From positions 2,108,001 through 2,172,000 of the forward strand of contig NZ_CP102592.1 of assembly GCF_025666195.1 (NCBI RefSeq): a DNA stretch of 64,000 bases. The letters are read 5' to 3'. Shown piece after piece: positions 40,032 through 49,050 of the stretch. The notes under the pieces are model-generated. The model saw nothing but the letters and a program-made list of their open reading frames with translations, had not been told where the DNA came from and made no database searches. A program made the translations under genes and the position numbers. Source of the DNA: Xanthomonas sp. CFBP 8443 (GTDB lineage: Bacteria > Pseudomonadota > Gammaproteobacteria > Xanthomonadales > Xanthomonadaceae). Within the stretch, counting starts at the first letter, position 1; every line of letters begins with the position of its first letter.

Positions 40032-41301
40032 GCGACGGCTCCAGTGCGCTGGCCAGCGCGATCGCGGCCAGCAGCGGCAGGTTCTTCAGGATCGGCCCGT
40101 ACGGGTGCAGCCAGTATTCGGGCAGGAAGGCGCTGATCAGCACGGTGTACGCGCCGATCAGCAGCAGTTGCGCCGCGTAGACGTGGCGCCGCCAGCGCGG
40201 CAGGCACAGCAGCGCCAGGCCCAGCGCCGCATCCAGCGCCGCCGCGGCGTATAGCGCGGCCACGGCCAGGCCGCCGTGCAGGCCGGTACGCGCGAGCAGG
40301 GCGAGGCTGTCGGCGACCGGGTAGGCGAATGCCGAGACATAGCCGGTGACGATCCACATCAGCGCGATCGACCAGCGCAGTGCCGGCAGCAGCCATTGCA
40401 GCAGCGCCGCCTGGCGCAGGCGCGCGCGGTTGCCGGCGTGCACGAAGTGCTCCGGCGCGCGCGGCGCGCGCCCGAGCGCGGCGTGCATGTCGTCCGGCGG
40501 TGCGGTCGAGCCGGCCTGCAGCATGTCCAGTGCGTCCGGCGCCAGCCAGCCGCTGCGCGGGCCCAGCAGGCGCCCGGCCAGGCGCAGCGGCGCCAGCGGG
40601 ATCGGCAGGCAGCCGCCGATCGCGCCGAGGCCGTGCTTGAGCAGCGCCAGGTAGCGGCGCAGGGTCAGCGCGGCCGGGCCGACCGCGCGCAGCCGCGGCG
40701 GCGGATCCGGACGCTCCAGCAGGCCGACGATCGCCTCGCACAGGTCGTCCAGGTGTAGCGGCTGGATGCGCTGCTTGCCGTCGCCAGGCAGCGGCGTCAG
40801 CGGCAGCACCGCCAGCGCCGCGAACCACTGGCTGCTGGCGCCGTCGGGCGCGAACACCAGCGACGGCTGCACGATGGTGGAGCGGATCGGCAACGCCGCC
40901 AGCGCCGCATCGGCACGGCCTTTCGAGGCCAGATACGGCGCAGTCTTGGACGGATGCGCGCCCAGTGCGGAAATCTGCACCACCTGGCGCACGCCGACGT
41001 CGCAGGCGGCGCGGAACAGCTGCAGCGGGCCGTTCACATGCACTGCATCGAAACTCTGGCCTGCTTGTTCGCGAAAGATCCCGACCGCGTTGATCACCAC
41101 GTCCACGCCGCGCAGGTAGTCGGACCACGGTGGCGGCTCGGCCGCACCGAATCCAGCCCGTACGATCCGGGCCGCCGGCCAACGCTGGCGCGCGTCCCGC
41201 TCGTCGCGAACCGCGAGGACCAGCTCATGCCCCCGATGCGCCAGCCTGTCGACCAACGCACTGCCGATCATGCCGCTGGCCCCGGTCAGCAGGATGCGCA
41301 C
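40012..41301 (-). CDS. NAD(P)-binding SDR fused to a DoxX-like membrane domain
   Basis: A 429-residue two-part protein. Residues 1-290 are an atypical SDR/NmrA-like Rossmann domain (VRILLTGASGMIGSALVDRL; later VVQISALGAHPSKTAPYLASKG). Residues 300-429 hold four membrane helices of DoxX-like character. The start is a GTG at 41301 with GGAGG 4 nt upstream. It overlaps the DUF2269 gene, and the pair probably works together at the membrane. The substrate is unknown. Confidence 0.85.
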   Translation of the reverse strand: MRILLTGASGMIGSALVDRLAHRGHELVLAVRDERDARQRWPAARIVRAGFGAAEPPPWSDYLRGVDVVINAVGIFREQAGQSFDAVHVNGPLQLFRAACDVGVRQVVQISALGAHPSKTAPYLASKGRADAALAALPIRSTIVQPSLVFAPDGASSQWFAALAVLPLTPLPGDGKQRIQPLHLDDLCEAIVGLLERPDPPPRLRAVGPAALTLRRYLALLKHGLGAIGGCLPIPLAPLRLAGRLLGPRSGWLAPDALDMLQAGSTAPPDDMHAALGRAPRAPEHFVHAGNRARLRQAALLQWLLPALRWSIALMWIVTGYVSAFAYPVADSLALLARTGLHGGLAVAALYAAAALDAALGLALLCLPRWRRHVYAAQLLLIGAYTVLISAFLPEYWLHPYGPILKNLPLLAAIALASALEPSHGPHRR

Positions 41302-41793
41302 GGCGCCTCCGCAACGCGGCGGTGGTGGCCGCACTGCAAACGCATCCTGCTGACCGGCTCAGCCGCCAGCATCGTGTCCACCGTGGTCGTGGCGGCGCTG
41401 GCGCGGCGCCGCACCGGCGCGCTCAGCAGCGGAGCCAATGCGACCAGCCACTGGCTGTGGGGCGAACGCGCCAAGCGCCGGCACGCGCCGAGCGCGCGCT
41501 ACACCGCGGTCGGTTACGCGATCCACCACGCCAGTTCGCTGCTGTGGGCCGGCGTGTTCGACCGCGCCACCCGCGCCAGCCACGCGCCGGCGCGGGTCGC
41601 CGCCACCGCGGCGGCGGTCGCCACGGCGGCCTATGCGGTGGACTATCACGTGGTGCCGCGGCGGCTCACCCCCGGCTTCGACCGGCATCTGTCGGCGCCG
41701 GGCATGGTCGCGACGTACGCGGCCTTCGCCGCCGGGCTGGCCGCGGCGCACTGGCTGCTGCACACCGGCAGCCGGCGCGCGCCGCGGCGCTGA
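41236..41793 (+). CDS. Small hypothetical membrane protein, start uncertain
   Basis: The reliable part begins near base 41341 (KRILLTGSAASIVSTVVVAA), giving about 150 residues with helices near the N-terminus, in the middle and at the C-terminus. NATSHWLWGE and IHHASSLLWAGVFD are typical of small membrane proteins of unknown function in this family of bacteria. The ATG at 41236 lies antisense to the divergent SDR fusion gene, so the true start may be a non-canonical codon after 41301. No function is assigned. Confidence 0.6.
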   Translation: MRQPVDQRTADHAAGPGQQDAHGASATRRWWPHCKRILLTGSAASIVSTVVVAALARRRTGALSSGANATSHWLWGERAKRRHAPSARYTAVGYAIHHASSLLWAGVFDRATRASHAPARVAATAAAVATAAYAVDYHVVPRRLTPGFDRHLSAPGMVATYAAFAAGLAAAHWLLHTGSRRAPRR

Positions 41794-41804
41794 GCGCGCG
41801 CGGC

Positions 41805-43334
41805 TCATTCGTCCTGCGGCCAGGGGAACGGCGCCAGCGCGGTGCTGGCTGGACCGTTGAGCACCGCGCCGCTGTCGGCGGCGAAACGCGAGCCATGGCA
41901 GGGGCAGTCCCACGACTTCTCCTGCGGGCTCCAGCGCACCGCACAGCCCATGTGCGGGCAACGCGCGTTGAACGCATGCAGCGCGCCTTCGCCGTTGCGG
42001 TACACCGCGACCCGGTGCAGGCCGCGACGCAGCACCGCGCCTTCGCCGCGGGCCAGTTCGGCCACGCCGGAGGCCTGGCCGGGGGCGATCCAGTCACGGT
42101 ACTGCACGGCGACGTTGGCGTTCTCGCGCAGCCATTCGCTGCCGCCGCGCAGCGATTTGCGGCGCGGGTCGTAAAGCGCGTGCCAGGGATTGTCGCGGCC
42201 TTCGAGCAGATCGGAGAGCAGCAGCCCGGCGACGACGCCGTGGGTGACGCCGTTGCCGGAATCGCCGGTGACGACATATACGTTGTCCTCGCCGCCCGGA
42301 TCGGCGCCGATGTAGGCCAGTCCGTCGCTCGGTTCCAGGATCTGCCCGGACCAGCCATGCGTGTAGCGGGTGACACCGGGCAGCAGCGTGTCGGTCCAGT
42401 GCTGCAGGCGCACATAGGCCTGCGGGTCGTCGCTCTGCCCGGTCTTGTGGTCCTCGCCGCCGATGATGGCGAGCATGCCGCCGTGCTCGCGGTCCTCGGT
42501 CAGGCGCACGTAGTGGTACGGGTCGCCATCGTCCCAGATCAGCGCGTCCGGCAGCGCATCGGCGGCGATCGGCCCGGCCACGACATAGCTGCGGTACGGC
42601 GCCTGCTTGGTGTGGATCGCCACGCGCTCGTGGAACGGCACGTTGCTGGCGATCACCGTGGTGTTGGCGTGCAGCACCTGGCCCGACGCCAGCGTGACCC
42701 GGGTCTGCGCGCCGCCGTCCACCGCGGTCGCCTCGCCCAGGCAGAAGCGCACGCCCTGGGCGTGCGCCGCGGCGGCCAGCGCGTCCAGGAAGCGGCCCAT
42801 GTCGATGCGCGCCTGGTCGTCGAAGCGGACCGCGGCGCCGAGCTGCGGCAGGCCGGGAATGCCGCCGTCGAGAAATTCGGTGCCCAGCCCCGCGGCGGCC
42901 GCGGCGTCGGCTTCCTTGCGCAGGCGCTCGGGGTCGCCGTCGTGCGCGAACAGGTAGCCGGGCACGCGGCGGAACCCGCAGCGGTCGGCGCTGGCGGCGA
43001 CGAAATCCTCGATCCAGTCGATCGCCTCGGCGTGGCTGGCGGCGGCCATGCGCGCGCCGTGCTCGCCGTGCAGGTCGGCCAGCGCGTAGTAGCGGTCGTC
43101 CAGCGCCGAGGCCAGGTGCGCGGTGGTGCGCAGCGACTCGCCCTGGCCGATGCCACCGCGGTCGATCACCAGCACGTGGCGTCCGCGCTGCGCGCACAGC
43201 AACGCGGTGGTCAGCCCGGCCACGCCGGCGCCGACGACGATCACGTCCTGAGCCTCGCTCGGCGGTGTCGGCGCGAAGTGCGCGGTGGGGTCGCTGCCGA
43301 GCGACCAGACGGGCAGGGTGCGTGCGCTGGACAT
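41805..43334 (-). CDS. FAD-dependent oxidoreductase with C-terminal Rieske domain
   Basis: A 509-residue protein. A DAO-type FAD domain begins with VIVVGAGVAGLTTALLCAQR near residue 31. A C-terminal Rieske 2Fe-2S domain has both ligand pairs, CPHMGC and CPCHGSRF, near residues 455-480. The combination suggests electron transfer between an amine or alcohol substrate and the Fe-S centre. It stands alone within the segment between the two tRNA-Gly genes. The substrate is not predictable. Confidence 0.88.
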   Translation of the reverse strand: MSSARTLPVWSLGSDPTAHFAPTPPSEAQDVIVVGAGVAGLTTALLCAQRGRHVLVIDRGGIGQGESLRTTAHLASALDDRYYALADLHGEHGARMAAASHAEAIDWIEDFVAASADRCGFRRVPGYLFAHDGDPERLRKEADAAAAAGLGTEFLDGGIPGLPQLGAAVRFDDQARIDMGRFLDALAAAAHAQGVRFCLGEATAVDGGAQTRVTLASGQVLHANTTVIASNVPFHERVAIHTKQAPYRSYVVAGPIAADALPDALIWDDGDPYHYVRLTEDREHGGMLAIIGGEDHKTGQSDDPQAYVRLQHWTDTLLPGVTRYTHGWSGQILEPSDGLAYIGADPGGEDNVYVVTGDSGNGVTHGVVAGLLLSDLLEGRDNPWHALYDPRRKSLRGGSEWLRENANVAVQYRDWIAPGQASGVAELARGEGAVLRRGLHRVAVYRNGEGALHAFNARCPHMGCAVRWSPQEKSWDCPCHGSRFAADSGAVLNGPASTALAPFPWPQDE

Positions 43335-43956
43335 GCGAAAACTCCGTGGCCAATTGCCGGTCCACGATACGCAGCGCGGGTGATCGCCATGTCACCGCAG
43401 CGTCGTGTGCGTGGCAACGCATGCAGGGTTCGCCTGCACGTTGTGCACGTCGCGCCGCCGCGGGCAACGCTTGAAATTCTTCACGGCGGGGCTGGTGCCG
43501 GCGGCGATCGACGTACGCGGTCACGGCGTATCCGAACGTTGCGTTCGCGTTGGACCTGGGCGCGCCGCTGAAGTGGAAATGGGCGCCGCCGCACTAGCAG
43601 GCGGCAGGCGTGGCTGGGTGCGACGTGGTCGACCGTGGCGCGGCAAGCCGATGTTCGAAACGCTAGACGGGCGCAGGCTGGCGCTGGAATCGTACCTGGC
43701 ATGGAGGCCCAGCACGCGTCGCGGTCGCGCACCGCACACCCCTCTACCTCGATGGGCGAACGCTGCAGGCGATATTCCAGTCCGCTTGGCGTCGCGGAGT
43801 AGTTGCTCTCCCTCGAAACAGCGGTGGCGCAGTTCGAGCGGCTGGCCCTACTCGGCGCGGCATGCTGCATGCGAGCGTCCGCAGAGGATCGAGGCATCGT
43901 CCGCAAACGCAAAACGCCCGGTAGATCGTGGATCTACCGGGCGTCGGAACTGCAGA
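43335..43956. other. Non-coding gap before tRNA-Cys
   Basis: About 620 nt in which I see no gene. Open frames on both strands overlap each other without recognisable domains. The only clear element is the tRNA-Cys terminator at 43914-43944. Confidence 0.65.
43914..43944 (-). terminator. Terminator of the tRNA-Cys transcript
   Basis: A perfect 14 bp stem (ACGCCCGGTAGATC / GATCTACCGGGCGT) with a 3 nt loop is followed, in the minus direction, by TTTTGCGTTT. It lies 12 nt beyond the tRNA. Confidence 0.85.
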
Positions 43957-44030
43957 TGGAGGCCTGGGTCGGAATTGAACCGGCGTACGCGGATTTGCAG
44001 TCCGCTGCATAACCACTCTGCCACCAGGCC
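43957..44030 (-). tRNA. tRNA-Cys (GCA)
   Basis: A 74 nt cloverleaf with acceptor GGCCTGG and a 3' CCA, anticodon loop CTGCAAA (GCA), and T-loop GTTCAATTC. It lies 78 nt downstream of the second tRNA-Gly on the same strand. Confidence 0.96.
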
Positions 44031-44079
44031 GGTGGACTGGATTCTAGCCGAAACCGCCAACGGCGGTCCGACAAAACAA

Positions 44080-44097
44080 AGCCCCGCTGACGGGGCT
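44080..44097 (-). terminator. Hairpin between tRNA-Gly and tRNA-Cys
   Basis: The stem AGCCCCG/CGGGGCT with loop CTGA is followed by TTTGTTTTG on the minus strand. It lies between the two tRNA genes, so it may attenuate or end the tRNA-Gly transcript. Confidence 0.75.
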
Positions 44098-44108
44098 CTA
44101 TCTGAATC

Positions 44109-44184
<76 letters not shown>

Positions 44185-44357
44185 TTGGGAGCCCGGCATT
44201 CTACAGCCCCCGCCGGCGTTGCGCCAGCCTCCCCGGCAAAAAATCCGGCGCGCAGATCGCCGCCCGGAAAACACCGGCGGCACGGCGGCATCTGGCAACA
44301 GGCGGTCCCGCCAGGTCGCGCCGTCATCGTGGGCAGGGAGGCACGGGCCAGCGCCGC

Positions 44358-45503
44358 TCAGTGCGCAGCGAACAACCACGCCAGCGACGTCGCCAGCAAC
44401 AGCGCAAGCCCGGCCAGCAAGCGCGGCCGGCGCAGCCAGCGCCGCGGCTGGCGGTCCACCGCGTTGGCGCTGGCGACGCGCAGCAGGCCGTGCGCGAAGC
44501 CGTGGCGGTCCATGCTGCGGTCGCAGGCGTCCACGCAGGCGCCGCAGGCGGTGCAGGCGTAGTGCGGGCCGTTGCGCAGGTCGATGCGTGCCGGGCAGGC
44601 GTCGATGCAGGCGCTGCAGTCCACGCAGTCGCCGAGCTGGGCGTCGCTGAACTTGGGCAGGATGCCGGCGTAGGCGGCCAGTGCCTCGCTGCGCCGGCCG
44701 TCCTGGCCGGCGAGCCGGGCGATGCCGGCGCGCAGCGCGTAGTCGCGGGCGGTGCCGGCGTCGAGCAGGCGTCGCCCGCGCTGGGCCACGCTGCCCTGGC
44801 CGCAGGCGCGCGCACCGCGCGGTTCGCCGCGCCGTGCGTCGTAGCCGATCAGCGGCGTGTCGCGGTCGCACAGCAGCGGCTGCAGCCGCGCGTAGGGGCA
44901 CAGGTAGCGGCACGCCTGGCTGCGCAGGAAACCGGCGTTGCCCCAGGTGGCCAGGGCGTAGAACAGCACCCAGAAGGTTTCCCAGCCGCTCCAGGCGAAC
45001 GGGCGCACGCGCGCGACCAGCTCGGCGATCGGCGCGAAATAGCCGACGAAGCTGATCCCGGTCCACAGCGCCAGCGCCGCCCAGACCACGTGGCGCGCGG
45101 CCGCCGGCCAGGCGGCGAAGCGCCGTTCCAGCCAGGCGAAGGCCTGGCTCCAGACCGTCTGCGGGCAGGCGAAGCCGCACCACACCCGTCCGGCCAGCGT
45201 GGTCGTCACCGCCAGCGCGGCGATCGCGGCGAGCAGCGCCAGCAGCAGCCAGCCGATGTCGTGCGGCCACAGGGTCCAGCCGAACAACTGCAGGCGCCGC
45301 GCCGGCAGGTCGAGCTGCAAAGCCTGGCGGCCGTCCCAGCGCAGCCATGGCAGCAGGTAGAACGCGGCGAACAGCAGCCACAGCACGCCGCCGCGCGCGC
45401 GCGTGTAGCGGTTGCGCAGCGGTGCCACGGTGTGGGCGGCGGCCACGGCGGGCGTGGCGATCGTGCGCGATGGAATGGCGCGGGGCGTAGGCGTGCCGCT
45501 CAC
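44358..45503 (-). CDS. ccoG: Cytochrome c oxidase accessory protein CcoG (FixG/RdxA)
   Basis: A 381-residue inner-membrane ferredoxin-like protein that supplies copper or electrons for cbb3 oxidase assembly. It has several membrane helices, the motif RVWCGFACPQTVWSQAF near residue 105, RYLCPYARLQP near 198, and two 4Fe-4S motifs (CVDCSACIDACP and CTACGACVDACD). The GTG at 45503 has GAGGAG 8 nt upstream and overlaps the stop of the small membrane protein. It is shorter than many CcoG proteins, which end in an additional periplasmic domain that is missing here. Confidence 0.92.
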   Translation of the reverse strand: MSGTPTPRAIPSRTIATPAVAAAHTVAPLRNRYTRARGGVLWLLFAAFYLLPWLRWDGRQALQLDLPARRLQLFGWTLWPHDIGWLLLALLAAIAALAVTTTLAGRVWCGFACPQTVWSQAFAWLERRFAAWPAAARHVVWAALALWTGISFVGYFAPIAELVARVRPFAWSGWETFWVLFYALATWGNAGFLRSQACRYLCPYARLQPLLCDRDTPLIGYDARRGEPRGARACGQGSVAQRGRRLLDAGTARDYALRAGIARLAGQDGRRSEALAAYAGILPKFSDAQLGDCVDCSACIDACPARIDLRNGPHYACTACGACVDACDRSMDRHGFAHGLLRVASANAVDRQPRRWLRRPRLLAGLALLLATSLAWLFAAH

Positions 45504-45820
45504 GGCAACGGCTCCTCGGCATCGTCGCCGCCGGCGCGCGGCGCCGGTCGCGACAGGAATCCGGTCAACCCGCTCGACGCCAGCGTCGCCAGCCAGAACA
45601 TGAAGAAGCCCAGCGTGTAGCCGAACTCGCGGCTCAGCTGGCGGCCCGGGAAACTGATGTCGCGCAGCGCCAGCGGATCGACCACGGCGAAGAACAGCAC
45701 GCTCATCGCGCCGGCGACCAGGAAGCTGGGCCACAGCACCACGCCCAGCCGCTGCACCAGCGGCCGCGGCGCGGCGGGATCGAACAGCGGGTCGAGCAGG
45801 GGATCGTCGCTGGGGGTCAT
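45500..45820 (-). CDS. Small two-helix membrane protein upstream of ccoG
   Basis: A 106-residue protein with membrane segments at about 26-46 and 66-90 (LGVVLWPSFLVAGAMSVLFF and GYTLGFFMFWLATLASSGLT). The ATG at 45820 has GGAGT upstream; another ATG at 45835 lacks a ribosome site. It is coupled to ccoG by a 4 nt overlap, which ties it to cytochrome oxidase biogenesis. No known name is recognised. Confidence 0.8.
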   Translation of the reverse strand: MTPSDDPLLDPLFDPAAPRPLVQRLGVVLWPSFLVAGAMSVLFFAVVDPLALRDISFPGRQLSREFGYTLGFFMFWLATLASSGLTGFLSRPAPRAGGDDAEEPLP

Positions 45821-45982
45821 GCGGGCGGACTCCATGGCGGAAGGGAGAGGTGCGGCATGCGCCGGGGTGGTGCCGCGTGCGGACCGGCGCGCCTCGCACG
45901 CGGCCGCGCCGCCGATCCCCCGTCGACGGCGGCGCAGGCGCATGCCGCCCACGCAGACTAGGCAGCGCGGCGCGTGGCGACA

Positions 45983-45996
45983 TTGATCCTGATCAA
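45983..45996. promoter_or_regulatory. FNR/ANR-type box, perfect palindrome
   Basis: TTGATCCTGATCAA matches the FNR consensus TTGATNNNNATCAA exactly. It lies 52 nt before the hemoglobin start and 162 nt upstream of the divergent small membrane protein/ccoG unit, so it may control both under low oxygen. Confidence 0.85.
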
Positions 45997-46048
45997 GGCC
46001 GGGCCGGCACCGATGCGGATACTGGACGCATCGAACAGGAACGCCGCC

Positions 46049-46483
46049 ATGCATGACCCCATCGCCGCCTTGCCGTTGCCCGGGCCGGACTTGTGCAGCG
46101 AGGACGAAGTGACCGCGCTGGTGGACGCGTTCTACCGCCGCGTGCGCGCCGACCCGGAACTGGCCGCGGTGTTCGCCGCGCACATCGAGGACTGGGACGC
46201 GCACCTGCTGCAGCTGAGCGACTTCTGGTCGGCGATGCTGCGCGGCACGCGGCGCTTCCGCGGCGCGCCGATGCCCAAGCACATGGCCATGCGCGAACTC
46301 AGCGCGGCGCTGTTCCAGCGCTGGCTGAGCCTGTTCCGCGCCACCACCGCCGAGTTGGACAACGCGCCGATGCGCGTGCTGGCCGACGACATCGCCGCGC
46401 GCATCGCCGACACCTTCTGGCGCCGCCACCAGATGAGCTGGCGGCCGTTCGAGCCGGTCACGTCGTTGCCGCCGGCCGATTGA
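46049..46483 (+). CDS. Group III truncated hemoglobin
   Basis: A 144-residue 2-on-2 globin of the group III (cgb/YjbI-like) type. FYRRVRADPELAAVFAAHI near residue 31, LQLSDFWSAMLRGTRRFRG, and PMPKHMAMREL (containing the likely proximal-region His) near 73 are characteristic. The ATG at 46049 has AGGA 8 nt upstream; earlier starts are possible. It probably handles oxygen or nitric oxide. It follows a perfect FNR box, consistent with microaerobic expression. Confidence 0.88.
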   Translation: MHDPIAALPLPGPDLCSEDEVTALVDAFYRRVRADPELAAVFAAHIEDWDAHLLQLSDFWSAMLRGTRRFRGAPMPKHMAMRELSAALFQRWLSLFRATTAELDNAPMRVLADDIAARIADTFWRRHQMSWRPFEPVTSLPPAD

Positions 46484-46493
46484 TCCAAGTCAA
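46480..46493. promoter_or_regulatory. Second FNR/ANR-type box, upstream of hemN
   Basis: TTGATCCAAGTCAA is one base from the perfect palindrome and overlaps the hemoglobin stop codon. It lies 35 nt upstream of the hemN ATG. Confidence 0.75.
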
Positions 46494-46528
46494 GGCGGCC
46501 CGCCGCCGCCGCGCGCAAGCTCGTGTCC

Positions 46529-47926
46529 ATGGACATCCTCACCGCTCCCGATCCCGCCGCCGCCTGGACCTTCGACGCCGAGCTGCTGCGCCGCTACGAC
46601 CGTCCCGGCCCGCGCTACACCTCGTATCCGACCGCGCCGCATTTCCAGGCCGGCTTCGGCCCGACGCAGCTGTTCGCGGCGGTGCAGGCCAGCGATCCGG
46701 CGCGGCCGCTGTCGCTGTACGTGCATGTGCCGTTCTGCCGCAACCCGTGCTTCTACTGCGGCTGCAACCGGGTCATCACCCGCGACGCCGGCAAGGGCCG
46801 CGCCTACGTGCAGCGGGTGCTGCGCGAGGCGGCGATGATGGCCGCGTGCTTCGATACCGAGCGCGAAGTGGTGCAGCTGCACCTGGGCGGCGGTACGCCC
46901 AATTTCCTGGCACCGGAACTGCTGGGCGAACTGCTGCGCGGCCTGCGCGGGCTGTTCCGTTTCAGCGACGCGCCGGACCGCGACATCTCCATCGAACTGG
47001 ATCCGCGCACGGTGACGCCGCAGGACATCGCCGCGCTGGCCGCGCTGGGCTTCAACCGCGCCAGCCTGGGCATCCAGGACTTCGATCCGCTGGTGCAGGA
47101 GGCGATCAACCGCCGCCAGGGTGTGCAGGAAACGCTGGACATCCTGCGCGCCTGCCGCGTGCAGGGCATGCGTTCGGTCAACGTGGACCTGATCTACGGC
47201 CTGCCGCGGCAGACGTTGGCCGGGTTCGAGCGCACCCTGGAGACGGTGATCGCGGCGCGTCCGGACCGCCTGGCGGTGTACGGCTATGCGCACATGCCGC
47301 AACTGTTCAAGGCGCAGCGGCGCATCGCCGATGCGGACCTGCCCGACGCCGAGCAGAAGCTGGCCTTGCTCGGGCTGGCGGTGCGCATGCTGTCGGCGGC
47401 CGGTTACCAGTACATCGGCATGGACCATTTCGCGCTGCCGCACGAAGCCCTGGCGCGCGCGCAGCGCCAGGGCGGGTTGCACCGCAATTTCATGGGCTAC
47501 ACCACGCATGCCGAAACCGACCTGCTCGGGCTGGGGGTCAGCGCGATCAGCCGTATCGGCGACAGCTACAGCCAGAACCAGCGAGAGCTGCCGGCCTGGG
47601 AGGCGGCGGTGGATGCCGGCGACAGCCCGGTGCTGCGCGGCCTGCAGCTCAGCGCCGACGATGCGCTGCGCGCGGAGCTGATCCAGCAGCTGATGTGCCA
47701 GGGTCGCGCCGACGTCGTCGCGCTGGCGCAGCGCCATGGCATCGACTTCGACCGCTATTTCCACGACGAACTGCAGGCGCTGGCGCCGCTGTGCGCCGAC
47801 GGCCTGGCCGAATACCGCGACGGCGTGATCCAGGCCACCGCGCGCGGGCGCCCGCTGCTGCGCCTGATCGCGATGTGCTTCGACCGCTACCTGCGCCAGC
47901 CGGCACGCTATTCGAAGGCGATCTGA
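46529..47926 (+). CDS. hemN: Oxygen-independent coproporphyrinogen III oxidase
   Basis: A 465-residue radical-SAM enzyme that decarboxylates coproporphyrinogen III without oxygen. The radical-SAM cluster motif is CRNPCFYCGC near residue 66 (CxxxCxxC). The HemN N-terminal signature RYDRPGPRYTSYPTAPHF is at residue 22, and LHLGGGTPNFL lies near 115. A GTG six bases earlier is an alternative start. The FNR-type box in front fits its role in low-oxygen haem synthesis. Confidence 0.96.
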   Translation: MDILTAPDPAAAWTFDAELLRRYDRPGPRYTSYPTAPHFQAGFGPTQLFAAVQASDPARPLSLYVHVPFCRNPCFYCGCNRVITRDAGKGRAYVQRVLREAAMMAACFDTEREVVQLHLGGGTPNFLAPELLGELLRGLRGLFRFSDAPDRDISIELDPRTVTPQDIAALAALGFNRASLGIQDFDPLVQEAINRRQGVQETLDILRACRVQGMRSVNVDLIYGLPRQTLAGFERTLETVIAARPDRLAVYGYAHMPQLFKAQRRIADADLPDAEQKLALLGLAVRMLSAAGYQYIGMDHFALPHEALARAQRQGGLHRNFMGYTTHAETDLLGLGVSAISRIGDSYSQNQRELPAWEAAVDAGDSPVLRGLQLSADDALRAELIQQLMCQGRADVVALAQRHGIDFDRYFHDELQALAPLCADGLAEYRDGVIQATARGRPLLRLIAMCFDRYLRQPARYSKAI

Positions 47927-48103
47927 ACGCCGCGCGCCGACAGGTTCACCGTTTGCCGACTGGCATCCCCGGTTCCGTCGTGGCGGCGGCGTCGGGGCTT
48001 TTGTTTGGCGCTTGTGGCGCCGCGGCGGCCTGTATGGCCGTCGACTGCGGCGTGTGAGCGCTGCGCACGCCTGCATTTGCGGCTGCTCATGCCGAAACGC
48101 GGA

Positions 48104-48190
48104 TGGTGCCCGGAGCCGGAATCGAACCGGCATGGGGTCGCCCCCGGCGGATTTTAAGTCCGATGCGTCTACCAGTTTCGCCATCCGGGC
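48104..48190 (-). tRNA. tRNA-Leu (TAA)
   Basis: An 87 nt class II tRNA with acceptor GCCCGGA/TCCGGGC, anticodon loop CTTAAAA (TAA), a long variable arm (CCGGGGGCGACCCC region), T-loop GTTCGATTC and a 3' CCA. In E. coli the Gly-Cys-Leu tRNAs lie together after pgsA; here the Leu gene lies 3.9 kb beyond the Gly copy. Confidence 0.96.
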
Positions 48191-48334
48191 CTGGTGCCGC
48201 TAGCCTGCCTGATTGCGTCCGAATTGTGAACCGCGCACGTCGTCGCCGCGCTACATGGCGCGGGTGAACGTCCCCGATTGGCGTGGATCTTGCCGAAAGG
48301 AACCCGAAAGACAGCCCACCTAGGCTCTGCGCGA

Positions 48335-49045
48335 ATGAGCCGGAGAGCCGCCTTGCGCGTCCAGTGGAAGATTCTTTGCGATTTCGACGGCACCGTGTCG
48401 CTGCAGGACGTGACCGATACCTTGCTCGAGCGCCTCGGCCGCCCCGGCTGGCGCGCGCTGGAGGACGATTGGGTGGCCGGGCGCATCGGCGCGCGCGCGT
48501 GCATGAGCGGCCAGGTGGCGCTGCTCGATGGCGACGTGGACGCGCTGCACCGCGTGCTCGACGACGTGCGCATCGATCCGGCGTTCGTGCGCTTCGTCGA
48601 CCTGGCGCGCGATCTCGGCATGCCGCTGAGCATCGTCAGCGACGGCCTGGACTATCCGATCGCGCGGATCCTGGCGCGGCACGGCCTGCACCAGCTGCCG
48701 ATCGTCGCCAACCGCCTGCTGCGCACCGAGGCCGGGCATTGGCGCTTGGCCTCGCCGCACGCGCGGCCGGACTGCGCCAGCGGCACCTGCAAGTGCGCGG
48801 TCATGGCGCAACAGCAACCGGCGCGCTCCACGCTGCTGATCGGCGACGGTCGCTCCGATTTCTGCGTGGCCGGCAAGGCCGATCTGGTGTTCGCCAAGGA
48901 CGGCCTGCTGCGGCATTGCCGCGCCAGCGGCATCGCCCACCACGCGATCGGCGGCTTCGACGATGCGATCGCGCTGCTGCACGAGCTCGCCGCGCCCGCC
49001 GCGGCGGCCGCGCGCCTCCCTCTCCCCGTTCCCCAACGAGCCTGA
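48335..49045 (+). CDS. HAD-IB family phosphatase, MtnX-like
   Basis: A 236-residue HAD-superfamily hydrolase. Motif I is ILCDFDGTVSLQDVTD near residue 12, motif II is SIVSDGLDYPI near 100, and motif III is LLIGDGRSDFCVAGKADLVF near 170. The Cys-rich stretch RPDCASGTCKCAVM near 150 resembles MtnX-type phosphatases. The aminotransferase gene starts 5 nt later, so both belong to one operon. In this context it may dephosphorylate an intermediate of an unknown product. Confidence 0.88.
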   Translation: MSRRAALRVQWKILCDFDGTVSLQDVTDTLLERLGRPGWRALEDDWVAGRIGARACMSGQVALLDGDVDALHRVLDDVRIDPAFVRFVDLARDLGMPLSIVSDGLDYPIARILARHGLHQLPIVANRLLRTEAGHWRLASPHARPDCASGTCKCAVMAQQQPARSTLLIGDGRSDFCVAGKADLVFAKDGLLRHCRASGIAHHAIGGFDDAIALLHELAAPAAAAARLPLPVPQRA

Positions 49046-49050
49046 TCCTC

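Noticed and set aside
47968..48005. Terminator after hemN
   Set aside because: The CCCC/GGGG stem with TTTTG is imperfect and GC-rich; not strong enough to call.
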